From positions 1-32,022 of the forward strand of contig JAPYTK010000042.1 in the NCBI GenBank assembly GCA_029941785.1: a stretch of DNA of 32,022 nucleotides, in the 5' to 3' direction. The stretch is from Polyangiaceae bacterium (GTDB lineage Bacteria; Myxococcota_A; Polyangia; Polyangiales; Polyangiaceae). Both the position numbers and the translations under genes were made by a program. Positions 6,903 to 14,218 of the stretch are shown here, one piece after another. The notes beneath the pieces are model-generated. The model was given only the letters and a program-made list of their open reading frames with translations. It was not told where the DNA came from and did not search any database. The stretch's first letter is position 1. Every line of letters starts with the position of its first letter.

Positions 6903-7736
6903 TCACCCTTTGAGGGCTCCGACTGGCACGCAGAGAGCACCCTCTGCGGCCGCGATCAGCTGGCTCCCTGCCACACAAGTCCCGATCAGGAAATCGCTGC
7001 TGTAATACTGGGAGCAGCGGCACATGCGCACGCAGTTGTCGTAGCTCGCCTCAACGATGCAACAGACCAGTGCGTTCACGGCGCCTTCGCAGTCATCCGG
7101 CTTCGGATTGCGAGCGCGGCATGTCTTTTCGCAGCGGCCTGAGGAGGACATCATGGATGTGCCAAACTCACCCAAGGTAGACTCGGCATTAGTGGCTATC
7201 TCGACCAGCACCTCGTAGACCAAGGGAACGCGCGGCGCGATTTGCGCCAGTGGTTGGGACGCGCTCGCGAGCTCTGCCGCCGTGAACTGTGCGCTCGTGG
7301 TGTCCGTCTCGATGAGGAAACTGAGCGTCCCGTCGGCGTTGCTGGTTTGCCAGTGGAAGCTCGGCGTGCCGTCGACGGTCGCATCCAGCGATTGCGTGCC
7401 GTGCGCGGACCGTACGCTCAGATGCCACGATTCGGTCTCATCGGGAGTGTCGGCGACAAAGATCAGCTGGACACCCTCACCCGTCGGCGCAGCCATCACG
7501 CTGTGAACGTGTCTGCCGCCTGTCGAGGTGAAGTCGACGGCCGGCAATGCACGCCACGCTGTTTGTTCTTCGCCGAGCGCTTCACCCTCCAACGCGGACG
7601 CGAGGCGCTGCACGTGCTCGTCCTCGAGATCCTGATCGACGGCACAGCCGGGCGCGACCGCTAGGCTGAGCAGCCCGATCGCCGCCGAGGTCTTGATGGT
7701 CTTCAACAGGCTGTTCATCTTCTCGATGTTGTACAT
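6903..7736 (-). CDS. Lipoprotein with Cys-rich C-terminus, unknown function
   Basis: A protein of 277 residues from ATG 7736, which has AGGAGA 6 bases upstream; a longer open frame to 7838 lacks this. The signal runs through KTIKTSAAIGLLSLAVAPGC with the lipid Cys at about residue 31. The first 170 residues of the mature protein look like beta strands (FTSTGGRHVHSVMAAP, GVQLIFVADTPDETESWHL). A Cys-rich end follows: CEKTCRARN, CEGAVNALVCC, CVRMCRCSQYY, CVAGSQL. That dense cysteine pattern suggests a disulphide knot outside the cytoplasm. I do not recognise the family. The gene stands between two direct copies of the R3 fragment, which suggests it was trapped or moved with them. Confidence 0.75.
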   Translation of the reverse strand: MYNIEKMNSLLKTIKTSAAIGLLSLAVAPGCAVDQDLEDEHVQRLASALEGEALGEEQTAWRALPAVDFTSTGGRHVHSVMAAPTGEGVQLIFVADTPDETESWHLSVRSAHGTQSLDATVDGTPSFHWQTSNADGTLSFLIETDTTSAQFTAAELASASQPLAQIAPRVPLVYEVLVEIATNAESTLGEFGTSMMSSSGRCEKTCRARNPKPDDCEGAVNALVCCIVEASYDNCVRMCRCSQYYSSDFLIGTCVAGSQLIAAAEGALCVPVGALKG

Positions 7737-7900
7737 GGCTCGTCTCCTGGTCGCCGTGTGCGACCGAATGGGTGGGTGTTGGCCAGGAATAGAGCAAGAC
7801 GTGTGCCGAAGGGATCGGAGCGAGGGTGCCCTTGTCAAGTGTATGTAATCAAGCGAGTTGGGTCGGTTCGCGGGGTGCGGCTGCGCACCTTACGTACGGC

Positions 7901-8119
7901 CCTGCGGGCGCGTCCATGCACCGAGGCGCCTCCCAGTTCGATGCGCACGTGAAGAGAGCCTGCGTCGGTGGCGTCGACCGTGCGGGGGATGCCGATACCC
8001 GAAGCTGCGGCGCCAGCCCCGGCCAACATGAAGCTCAGGTTGGAGATCCGGGCCAGCCGGTAGGCGTTGTCGAAGCGATCGCGAACGTCGTCTGAACACC
8101 GCCCGATGGGGCATGGAGC
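7901..8119 (-). pseudogene. R3 remnant 2: C-terminal fragment of the same membrane protein
   Basis: The minus strand reads CPIGRCSDDVRDRFDNAYRL, ARISNLSFMLAGAGAAASGI and then VDATDAGSLHVRIELGGASV. Compared with remnant 1 it has kept frame through the hydrophobic segment into a tail that looks like the final strand of the parent protein (GGASVHGR). No N-terminal part is present upstream, where the frame soon becomes low-complexity. The 155 matching bases are in direct orientation with remnant 1 and about 1.24 kb apart. The rest of the 7737-8164 gap shows nothing else. Confidence 0.45.
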
Positions 8120-8164
8120 CCTGGTTGACGTAGGCGCGGGCGGCGAGGCCGGCGCGTCAAAATC

Positions 8165-9106
8165 GTGCTCTCGCCACAAGGTGGAGAATGGAAGCGCTCG
8201 CACCGGCGTTTCAACTCCATGACATGGTCGAATCGTCGTCACCGCTCAGCGCGTTCAAAGCGTCGCTTCTTTTACTGTCCCGTTGTGTCGCCCGCCGCCT
8301 TGTCGGTCGTCGTGCCAGTAAAGGACAACGCTCCCGGGGTCCTTCGCTTGTTGCGCACCTTCGCCCTACTGCGACCATCGGTGCGGCCCGCCTGCGTGAT
8401 CATCGTCGATAACAACTCATCGCCACCACTACAGCTTCAAGGCAACTGGCCGCTGCCCGTTTATGTCCTGCGCTGTGATCGAAAGGGACCCGCTGCTGCG
8501 CGAAATGACGGATGGCGTGCAGCGCGAACGGAATGGGTCCTGTTCATGGACTCCGACTGCGTGCCCACCGAGAGCTTGTTGCCAGGTTTCTGCTCGGCAG
8601 CCGATGGCTCCATCGCGTACGCCGGGGCCGTCGAGCCTCTCGATGAAGGATGGCTCGTTGATTATTACCACAGTCAGAAGATCCTCGAGCCTCCACCAGA
8701 GGAGGACGGGCGGCCGGCGTATCTAGTGACGGCAAACGCACTCGTGCTTCGGCAAGCGCTCGACTTCGTGGGAGGCTTCAACGAACGCTTCGAACTCGCC
8801 GCCGGAGAAGACATCGACCTTGGATGGCGACTGCGGCGGTTCGGCGAACTCGCTTATGCCCCGCGCGCGCTGATGCTCCACGAATTCGGCAACAACTTGA
8901 ACGATTTCGTGACGCGGTTCAAACGCTACGGTGTCGGGAATCTCATGCTGGAGCAGTTGCACGCCACGCCGATGACACCCAAAGCGTTTGCGGCCAACAG
9001 CACCGACCCCATGCACAAGCTCTGCGCCGTAGCCCAGTACGTCGCGATGACCTACGGCTACATCAGCGGCGCGTATCAGTACGGCCCGCAGAGTGGCACC
9101 CACTAA
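8165..9106 (+). CDS. Family 2 glycosyltransferase (GT-A fold)
   Basis: The frame from GTG 8165 gives 313 residues, but the conserved domain begins only near residue 44 (LSVVVPVKDN), and the first 40 residues are Arg/Ser-rich and unlike the family. GTG 8285 or ATG 8219 may be the real start; none has a clear ribosome site. The nucleotide-sugar-binding VVVPVKDN and IIVDNNSS segments are followed by the metal-binding DSD at about 129-131 (FMDSDCVP) and the acceptor-side motif GEDIDLGWRL near 225, all in the expected order. No membrane segments are seen. It probably transfers a sugar to a cytoplasm-facing glycan or lipid; donor and acceptor cannot be read from the sequence. It stands alone, with no other glycan gene next to it, in a repeat-rich area. 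Confidence 0.85.
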   Translation: MLSPQGGEWKRSHRRFNSMTWSNRRHRSARSKRRFFYCPVVSPAALSVVVPVKDNAPGVLRLLRTFALLRPSVRPACVIIVDNNSSPPLQLQGNWPLPVYVLRCDRKGPAAARNDGWRAARTEWVLFMDSDCVPTESLLPGFCSAADGSIAYAGAVEPLDEGWLVDYYHSQKILEPPPEEDGRPAYLVTANALVLRQALDFVGGFNERFELAAGEDIDLGWRLRRFGELAYAPRALMLHEFGNNLNDFVTRFKRYGVGNLMLEQLHATPMTPKAFAANSTDPMHKLCAVAQYVAMTYGYISGAYQYGPQSGTH

Positions 9107-9314
9107 GCCGAGCGGGGTACGCGCCTGCATGGCGTCAGCCAAACTCGGACCAAAGTGGGGCGCGGAGTTAAGGGACACTTTCGGAGGCGAGAAAGCCTCG
9201 AAGGAGTGTCAAATGTCACGGAAGAAGAAACCCTCAGCAGAAGCTGGCGTCAGAGATATGCGACGAAGGGGCACGCGACCACTCGAGCCAGGACGCCGCG
9301 GGGGCAGCCACGCC

Positions 9315-9414
9315 GGCGCGCGCCAGGCGATACGGAATCCTGCCCACAAACGCGAAGAGGCGGCTAAAGAGCCGCCTCGATCGAGTGTGGTTGACTGCGC
9401 GCAGGCTTGGCCGC
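9315..9414. repeat. Repeat R2, copy 2
   Basis: The second R2 copy has the same 9-bp hairpin (GAGGCGGCT at 9357-9365 with AGCCGCCTC at 9370-9378). It differs at one base in the upstream block, and its tail reads GTGTGGTTGACTGCGCGCAG then GCTTGGCCGCC. The tRNA-end motif is less well kept here (CGAGTGTGGTTG). The repeat lies in the 361-base gap 9107-9467. The remainder of that gap holds a possible broken reading frame starting at ATG 9212 after GAAGGAGTGTCAA (MSRKKKPSAEAGVRDMRRRG), which runs into the repeat and is not called as a gene. Confidence 0.75.
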
Positions 9415-9467
9415 CGGTGCAGTAAAGGGCCTTCGTACCGACGACAAAACTTGGCAGGAGACTCTTG

Positions 9468-10319
9468 ATGGTAGCTCGAACGAAGAGCACAATAGGCAGA
9501 GTGCCTTTTCATTGGGCAGGAATGGTAACCATCGCTGGCCTCGTGCTCGCCTGCGCTGGCTGCACCCAACCGCGAAAGCATGGGTCGAGTGGCGGTAAGC
9601 AAACGGCTACGCCAACGGCGGTCGGGACGCCGAGCGGCACGAGTTCGGCGTTGCCAAGTGCATCGCTCACCGCAAGCGCTGCATCGCGTGGGCAGGGGCC
9701 GAGACCTTCGGTCGATTTCGTGAAGGGCGCAGCGGTGCGGGTCGAGTGGCAGGGAAGCTGGTGGCCGGCGAAAATCCTCGCGGTAGATGGTGCCCGCTAT
9801 CAGATCCGTTACGACGGCTACGGTGCACAATGGGATGAATGGGTGGGGCTTAAACGGCTCCGTGTGCTGTGCAAACCCTGTCCCGCGGGCTACCGCGGCG
9901 AAACCACCCCGGGTTGTCGCTGCCCGCCTGACTTCGAGGGGGTCGAGGTCCCCGAAGGGAGTAAGCTTATCGCCCGGGAAGATCGCCCCGGTCACCACGG
10001 GGGCAACAGCGCTCAACGCTGGCTGTTGAGCCCTCTCGCGCCGGCCGAGACGGCCGCGTTCTTCGCGCAGCAGCCCGGGGCGACCACCATGGCCGCTTTG
10101 AGCTACACGGTTGCCGGCTGGACGGTGACGGTGATGCCGCTCGAGCCGATCCCGAAGAAGCGCCATGGTCAAAGCCTTGTCGCCAGCGTGCCCTCGGGGT
10201 TTCGCGCCTGGATCAAACTCAACCATGATACCCCTCCGCCTCCCTGTAAGCCCTGTCCACCGGGCATGGTGCGCGCGTCGACATCCACCTGCGGTTGCAT
10301 GCCTCGGCAAGGCCGATAG
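9468..10319 (+). CDS. Lipoprotein with Tudor-knot domain and two CxxC modules
   Basis: A protein of 283 residues from ATG 9468, with AGGAG 7 bases upstream. An export signal (VTIAGLVLACAGC) places the lipid Cys at residue 32, followed by a Ser/Thr/Ala linker. Residues 85 to 133 (KGAAVRVEWQGSWWPAKIL, YQIRYDGYGAQWDEWV) match the pattern of a Tudor-knot/chromo-barrel fold: a five-strand barrel with aromatic residues and a WDEWV end. That domain is best known from eukaryotic chromatin proteins, but related barrels occur in myxobacterial exported proteins. It is followed by CKPCPAGYRGETTPGCRCP, a middle domain of about 85 residues, and a second similar module CKPCPPGMV...CGCMP at the end. It is probably anchored in the envelope. 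Ligand and role are unknown. Confidence 0.8.
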   Translation: MVARTKSTIGRVPFHWAGMVTIAGLVLACAGCTQPRKHGSSGGKQTATPTAVGTPSGTSSALPSASLTASAASRGQGPRPSVDFVKGAAVRVEWQGSWWPAKILAVDGARYQIRYDGYGAQWDEWVGLKRLRVLCKPCPAGYRGETTPGCRCPPDFEGVEVPEGSKLIAREDRPGHHGGNSAQRWLLSPLAPAETAAFFAQQPGATTMAALSYTVAGWTVTVMPLEPIPKKRHGQSLVASVPSGFRAWIKLNHDTPPPPCKPCPPGMVRASTSTCGCMPRQGR

Positions 10320-10453
10320 GCGCACCGTCGACGAGTCACTTCGCTCGACAAACTGCGCATCAGTAGGTCGCATGATGGTGACGGCCGAAGCGGGCAAGTC
10401 GCGGGCTGCAGGCGGGCTATACCTGGCGTCAGATCGGCGCGAGGATGCCGCAT

Positions 10454-10490
10454 CGTACACTTTGGTTGACTGCGCGCGGGCTTGGCCGCC
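10454..10490. repeat. Copy of tRNA-end repeat close to the tRNA gene
   Basis: Bases 10454-10468 (CGTACACTTTGGTTG) repeat exactly the bases at 10561-10575 that cover the tRNA 3' end, and the same 15 bases occur at 6616-6630. The copy continues ACTGCGCGCGGGCTTGG, as in R2. It lies in the 250-base gap between the Tudor-knot gene and the tRNA. That gap also holds a short direct repeat, GTGGACTCG, at about 10509 and 10529. No gene is seen in the gap. Confidence 0.7.
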
Positions 10491-10569
10491 CGTGCTCGTC
10501 GACCTCCGTGGACTCGTGCCCTTCAGTGGACTCGCAGGGCGCGTCCACTTCTCGGGTACTCGTACACTT

Positions 10570-10646
<77 letters not shown>

Positions 10647-10699
10647 GGCGGGAAACTAGTCTGCCCACGCTGGATGTCAAGCGCCGATCTTCGCTGGGC

Positions 10700-12910
10700 T
10701 CACTTCTCTTGGATCAGCTCGGGCGGCAGAAGCGGGGAGGGGGGACCGCTGGTGAGCAGCCACAGCTGGTGCGCGGCGCGGGTGGCCCCGATATGCAGCT
10801 GATAACGAGCGTCGTCGTTCATCGGGTAGGTCGCGGCGTTGACGTCGACCAAGACGACGTAATCGTATTCCAGCCCCTTCACCTGGCGGATGTCGGTGAC
10901 CTCGACGCCTGGCTTGAAGGAGAAGTTGTACTCGTCCACGAGCCGCAAGAAGGGAACCTCGGCCATCTTCAGGGCGTCGTAGTAGGCCTCGGCCTGTTCG
11001 GGGTAACGGGCGAGCACGGCGACGGTGGCCCGCGGCTCGCGGGTGAACAAGGGCCGCAGCGATTCGCCCAGAAAGGCCGCAGCGGCGCCCTGATTGGAGA
11101 AGGCGTGGTACTCCACCGGCGCGCCGCTCCGATGCGCGACCGGTGGGATTTCCGGCGCCAGAGGTCCGAGCACGTGCCGGGCCACCGCCAGGACCTCCTG
11201 GGTCGAGCGGTAGGCGATCCGCAGCGGCTCGATCTCGACGTGATCGAGTCGCAGCGCGCCGAGCACCTCGTCCCAGCTGTTGAAGCCCGTGTCGAGGTTG
11301 ATCCGTTGCGCGGTGTCGCCCGCGAGGGTGATGCTCTTGGGCTCCGTCACGATGTCGGCGAGCACCGTCAGATCGATCGGTGCGAGATCTTGGGCTTCGT
11401 CGACGAACAGGTGCTCGCAGCTCATGCCGTGTCGCGGCCCCCGCAGCCCTCCCCTGACCAGCTGCAGCGCGCGCAGCAGCAGCGCGTCGTCCTCCGGATC
11501 GAGCGCGGCCCGATCGTCGAGCAATTCGGTGGCGCCGTCCGCGCCCACCAGCGCACGTCCTTCGGCGTCGGCGAGCTCGTCGGGCTCCCAGTCCACCACA
11601 CTCGGGCAGCGCTCGCTGCAATAACGAAGCGCGCGATCGAGCTCGGCCCTGGTGAGCGGTGCGCGTCGATCTTCATCGGCGCCGGTTTGCTCGGCGTGTT
11701 GTTCGAGCGCCGCGAGGAGCGCGTTGCGATCGGTGAGCACGTCGGCCCACAGATCGAGCGCCGCTCGCGCCGGCTCCTCGTCCCGGCGCTTCAGCTCGGC
11801 GGCGCGCGACTCGAGCAGATCGAGGACAGCCGGGTGGGCTTTGAGCTTGGAGACCTCGATGGGCGTATGATCTTCGATGGGCACTCGCAGCCAGCCAAAA
11901 TTGCGCGCGCGCGTCTTTCGCGCCCACTCTTCGAAGGTCATCACCCGCACCCGCCCCAGATCGAGCGCGTCGAGCAGCTGCGCGATGTAGGCGCGCAGGG
12001 CCGGCGTTCCGACGATGACCAACATCCGCTCGGCCGCGAAGCGCCCCTTGCTTTGGTAGGCGAGGTAGGCCATCCGGTGCACGCCGATCGTGGTCTTGCC
12101 GCTGCCCGCGCCGCCTTGCACGACGACCAGACCGGCGTCGGGCTGACTGATGATCTCGAACTGTTGGGGATCGAGCAGCGCGGCGATCTCTGGCAAGTGG
12201 CGATCCTCCCGCTGCATCTCGCCCCCGGTCACGCCCAGCACGCCCTTGATGTGCTCCGCTCGTATCGCCGAGCCCTCTCCGCCTTGCAGCTGCGTCTGGG
12301 TGACCTGGAGCTGCCGCCAGGATGTCGCGCCCCGCACGAAGGTTCCTTGCGGGGCGGTGACGCGACTGAGCTGTCCGTCGCTGATCCCCACGGTTCGGCG
12401 GATCAACACCTTGCCCTCGACCTCCCGATCGCCAAAGACTTCCTCGTACCGCGCGCCCTCTTCATGCCGGTAGTAGAGCTGGCTCACCGGGGCGTGCCGC
12501 CAGTCGACGATGCGAATGCCCTCTGTGGGCTCGATGCAGGTACCTCGGCCGATGAGCACGTCGCGGGTGCCTCGACCCTTTTCTCGTAGTCGCAGGTGAC
12601 CGAAGTACGGACTTTGCGGGTTGACCGGCTCGTTCGTTTGGCTGCGCCTCGAACTGGACAGGGCGGCGACCTGTTGCATCTGCGCCATCAGCGCCGGAAT
12701 GTCCTCGAGCCGGGATTCGCCGATTTGGTCCCGCAAGGTGATGAGCGCCTCTTCGTCGGTGGCCCGATCGCGTGGCGGCGGAGGCCGCGACCAATTGGCG
12801 GACGTCAGGTGCGCGATGACCTTCTGACACAGCTCTTCCTCCTCGTGCACGAGCGCGAGCGGATCGCCCGTCTTGGCGGCAGAACTCTTGGTTGTCTTGG
12901 GTGTCGTCAT
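10700..12910 (-). CDS. HelD-like superfamily 1 ATPase (RNA polymerase recycling factor family)
   Basis: A protein of 736 residues. The N-terminal 90 residues are charged and helical, as in the HelD arm that enters RNA polymerase. HelD-type sequence follows (PYFGHLRLREKG, RGTCIEPTEGIRIVDWRHAP, SQLYYR). The SF1 motor has a Walker A motif GGAGSGKTT at about 266-274, Walker B FVDEAQD, motif III LAGDTAQRI, IAYRSTQEV and, near the end, GLEYDYVVLVD and IGATRAAHQLWLL. HelD removes stalled RNA polymerase from DNA using ATP without being a classical processive helicase. UvrD-type DNA helicases share the motor, but the DWR segment before the first motor domain favours HelD. It is divergent from the small lipoprotein gene at 13000, with an 89-base shared upstream gap. 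Confidence 0.85.
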   Translation of the reverse strand: MTTPKTTKSSAAKTGDPLALVHEEEELCQKVIAHLTSANWSRPPPPRDRATDEEALITLRDQIGESRLEDIPALMAQMQQVAALSSSRRSQTNEPVNPQSPYFGHLRLREKGRGTRDVLIGRGTCIEPTEGIRIVDWRHAPVSQLYYRHEEGARYEEVFGDREVEGKVLIRRTVGISDGQLSRVTAPQGTFVRGATSWRQLQVTQTQLQGGEGSAIRAEHIKGVLGVTGGEMQREDRHLPEIAALLDPQQFEIISQPDAGLVVVQGGAGSGKTTIGVHRMAYLAYQSKGRFAAERMLVIVGTPALRAYIAQLLDALDLGRVRVMTFEEWARKTRARNFGWLRVPIEDHTPIEVSKLKAHPAVLDLLESRAAELKRRDEEPARAALDLWADVLTDRNALLAALEQHAEQTGADEDRRAPLTRAELDRALRYCSERCPSVVDWEPDELADAEGRALVGADGATELLDDRAALDPEDDALLLRALQLVRGGLRGPRHGMSCEHLFVDEAQDLAPIDLTVLADIVTEPKSITLAGDTAQRINLDTGFNSWDEVLGALRLDHVEIEPLRIAYRSTQEVLAVARHVLGPLAPEIPPVAHRSGAPVEYHAFSNQGAAAAFLGESLRPLFTREPRATVAVLARYPEQAEAYYDALKMAEVPFLRLVDEYNFSFKPGVEVTDIRQVKGLEYDYVVLVDVNAATYPMNDDARYQLHIGATRAAHQLWLLTSGPPSPLLPPELIQEK

Positions 12911-12999
12911 CGCTGTCGGGGGGTGGGCCGGGTCGAGCCTTGCATCGGAGTGACCAAGGGAGTGCTATAAATCCAAACCAGTAGAGGGGTCCAGCAAAA

Positions 13000-13344
13000 G
13001 TGCGCGACGGCGATCACGAAGAGAAAAAGCGAGGTAGGGCGTGGCCGATGACGGCTCTTGTCGCCGCGGCGGCCTTTTGGCCCTCGATTCAGGGCTGCGG
13101 CGCCAGCATCCAGTCCCTGTACGAAGGAGATGTGCGCTTCGAGCACTGCATGGCGCTCGACGCGGAGCCGGGCGTGAAGGCCGTCTTTCGGCGTGCCTGT
13201 TGGACCGAATGGCTGACGTTTTACACCTACGGACAGACCCGAGATCGTGTGATCTTTGCCCGGAAGCGTCTCAAGCAGCTCAGCCCGGTGAGCGAGCCGG
13301 CGCGCCCTCGTCGTCCGCCGGCGTTGGCGCCGTCCGACCGCTGA
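13000..13344 (+). CDS. Small putative lipoprotein
   Basis: GTG 13000 is chosen because GAGGGG lies 10 bases upstream and the extra residues supply a basic n-region (EEKKRGRAW) for the hydrophobic MTALVAAAAFWPSIQGCG; ATG 13048 is the alternative. The product has 114 residues with a likely lipid Cys in IQGCG. The mature part contains LYEGDVRFEHCMALD, VFRRACWTEWLTFYTYGQ and TRDRVIFARKRLKQLS. The two Cys and the Trp/Tyr cluster look like a conserved compact fold, and I believe similar small lipoproteins occur in other Polyangia, but no function is known. Its last 65 bases overlap the 3' end of the convergent CHAD gene; the Pro/Arg-rich tail lies in that overlap. Confidence 0.65.
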   Translation: MRDGDHEEKKRGRAWPMTALVAAAAFWPSIQGCGASIQSLYEGDVRFEHCMALDAEPGVKAVFRRACWTEWLTFYTYGQTRDRVIFARKRLKQLSPVSEPARPRRPPALAPSDR

Positions 13345-14218
13345 TCGACGCGACGGCGCGGTCGGCGAGTGTTTGGCGCAGTTCGCTCAAGTCGGACGTG
13401 GCTCGCTGGCGCGCCGTCGTGTCGATGGCCTCCGCGGCCCCTAGCGTCAGCATGGCTTGCTCGATGTCGTGCACGATGCCGAGCTGCTGTTGCATGACCT
13501 TGGCGCAGCGCGCGTCCGTCCTCGCGTCGTTCCATTCCGAGACAAGGGGGTCTGCCGGTGGTCGTTTCCCCATCAGGTCGATCAGCGTCTCGGCGGTATA
13601 GCGCTGACGCTTGAAGGCGATTCGCAAGCGGTGAAGGCCTTCACCGTCGCTCGTCTCGGCGGGCAGGAGGCTCTCGACGCGCCCCGCGGCTGCCTCGAGT
13701 TGCTCGCGGCAAAACGAGCTCAGCGTGGGCGTTGCCATCGGCCGTGAGGCCTCCGGGACGGTCGCTCGGGTGATCGCGAGCAGACACTCGCGAAGATCGG
13801 TCGAGCTGGCGAGGCGCGCCGCCTCTCGCTTCATGTCGCTCGCGAGGTTCTTTCGGCCGTCGAGCCATCGGCTCAGCTGCTCGCGTGTGGTGGCGTCGAG
13901 CACGACTCTCGCAAGCGTCTCGCTCAGAACCTCCTCGTCGCGCAGCGCGCCACACCCGTCTGCGAAACGCTTGAGTTGTTTGCTCAGCGCCTTGATCCGC
14001 TTCGGTTCATAGATCGACCGCGTCGTGGCCAGGACGCTCCTGAGACGCCGTATCGCGACACGGAAATCGTGGATCGCCTCGTCATCGGTCATCGTCGCGA
14101 CCCGGCTTGCGCCCTGTTCGATGCGGCTCGTCAGCGCATGGATGGCCGGCGCGATCAACTCGGGCAGGGTAGGCGCCTGGGCCGTGGCGGCAGGGGGGGC
14201 GGAAACATGATGGCTCAT
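13280..14218 (-). CDS. CHAD domain protein (polyphosphate-binding type)
   Basis: A protein of 312 residues from ATG 14218. The start overlaps the RNase J stop as ATGA, so translation is probably coupled; longer frames to 14431 are low-complexity and lie inside the RNase J gene. After about 15 residues of Ala/Pro linker, the protein is all helical with the two conserved His-Arg clusters of CHAD: EAIHDFRVAIRRLRS at about 47-61 and EGLHRLRIAFKRQRYTAE at about 193-210. In characterised CHAD proteins these basic faces bind inorganic polyphosphate. No catalytic CYTH domain is attached. The C-terminal Pro/Ala tail is unconserved. It is probably cytoplasmic, and partnership with RNase J is inferred from the overlap only. 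Confidence 0.85.
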   Translation of the reverse strand: MSHHVSAPPAATAQAPTLPELIAPAIHALTSRIEQGASRVATMTDDEAIHDFRVAIRRLRSVLATTRSIYEPKRIKALSKQLKRFADGCGALRDEEVLSETLARVVLDATTREQLSRWLDGRKNLASDMKREAARLASSTDLRECLLAITRATVPEASRPMATPTLSSFCREQLEAAAGRVESLLPAETSDGEGLHRLRIAFKRQRYTAETLIDLMGKRPPADPLVSEWNDARTDARCAKVMQQQLGIVHDIEQAMLTLGAAEAIDTTARQRATSDLSELRQTLADRAVASISGRTAPTPADDEGAPARSPG

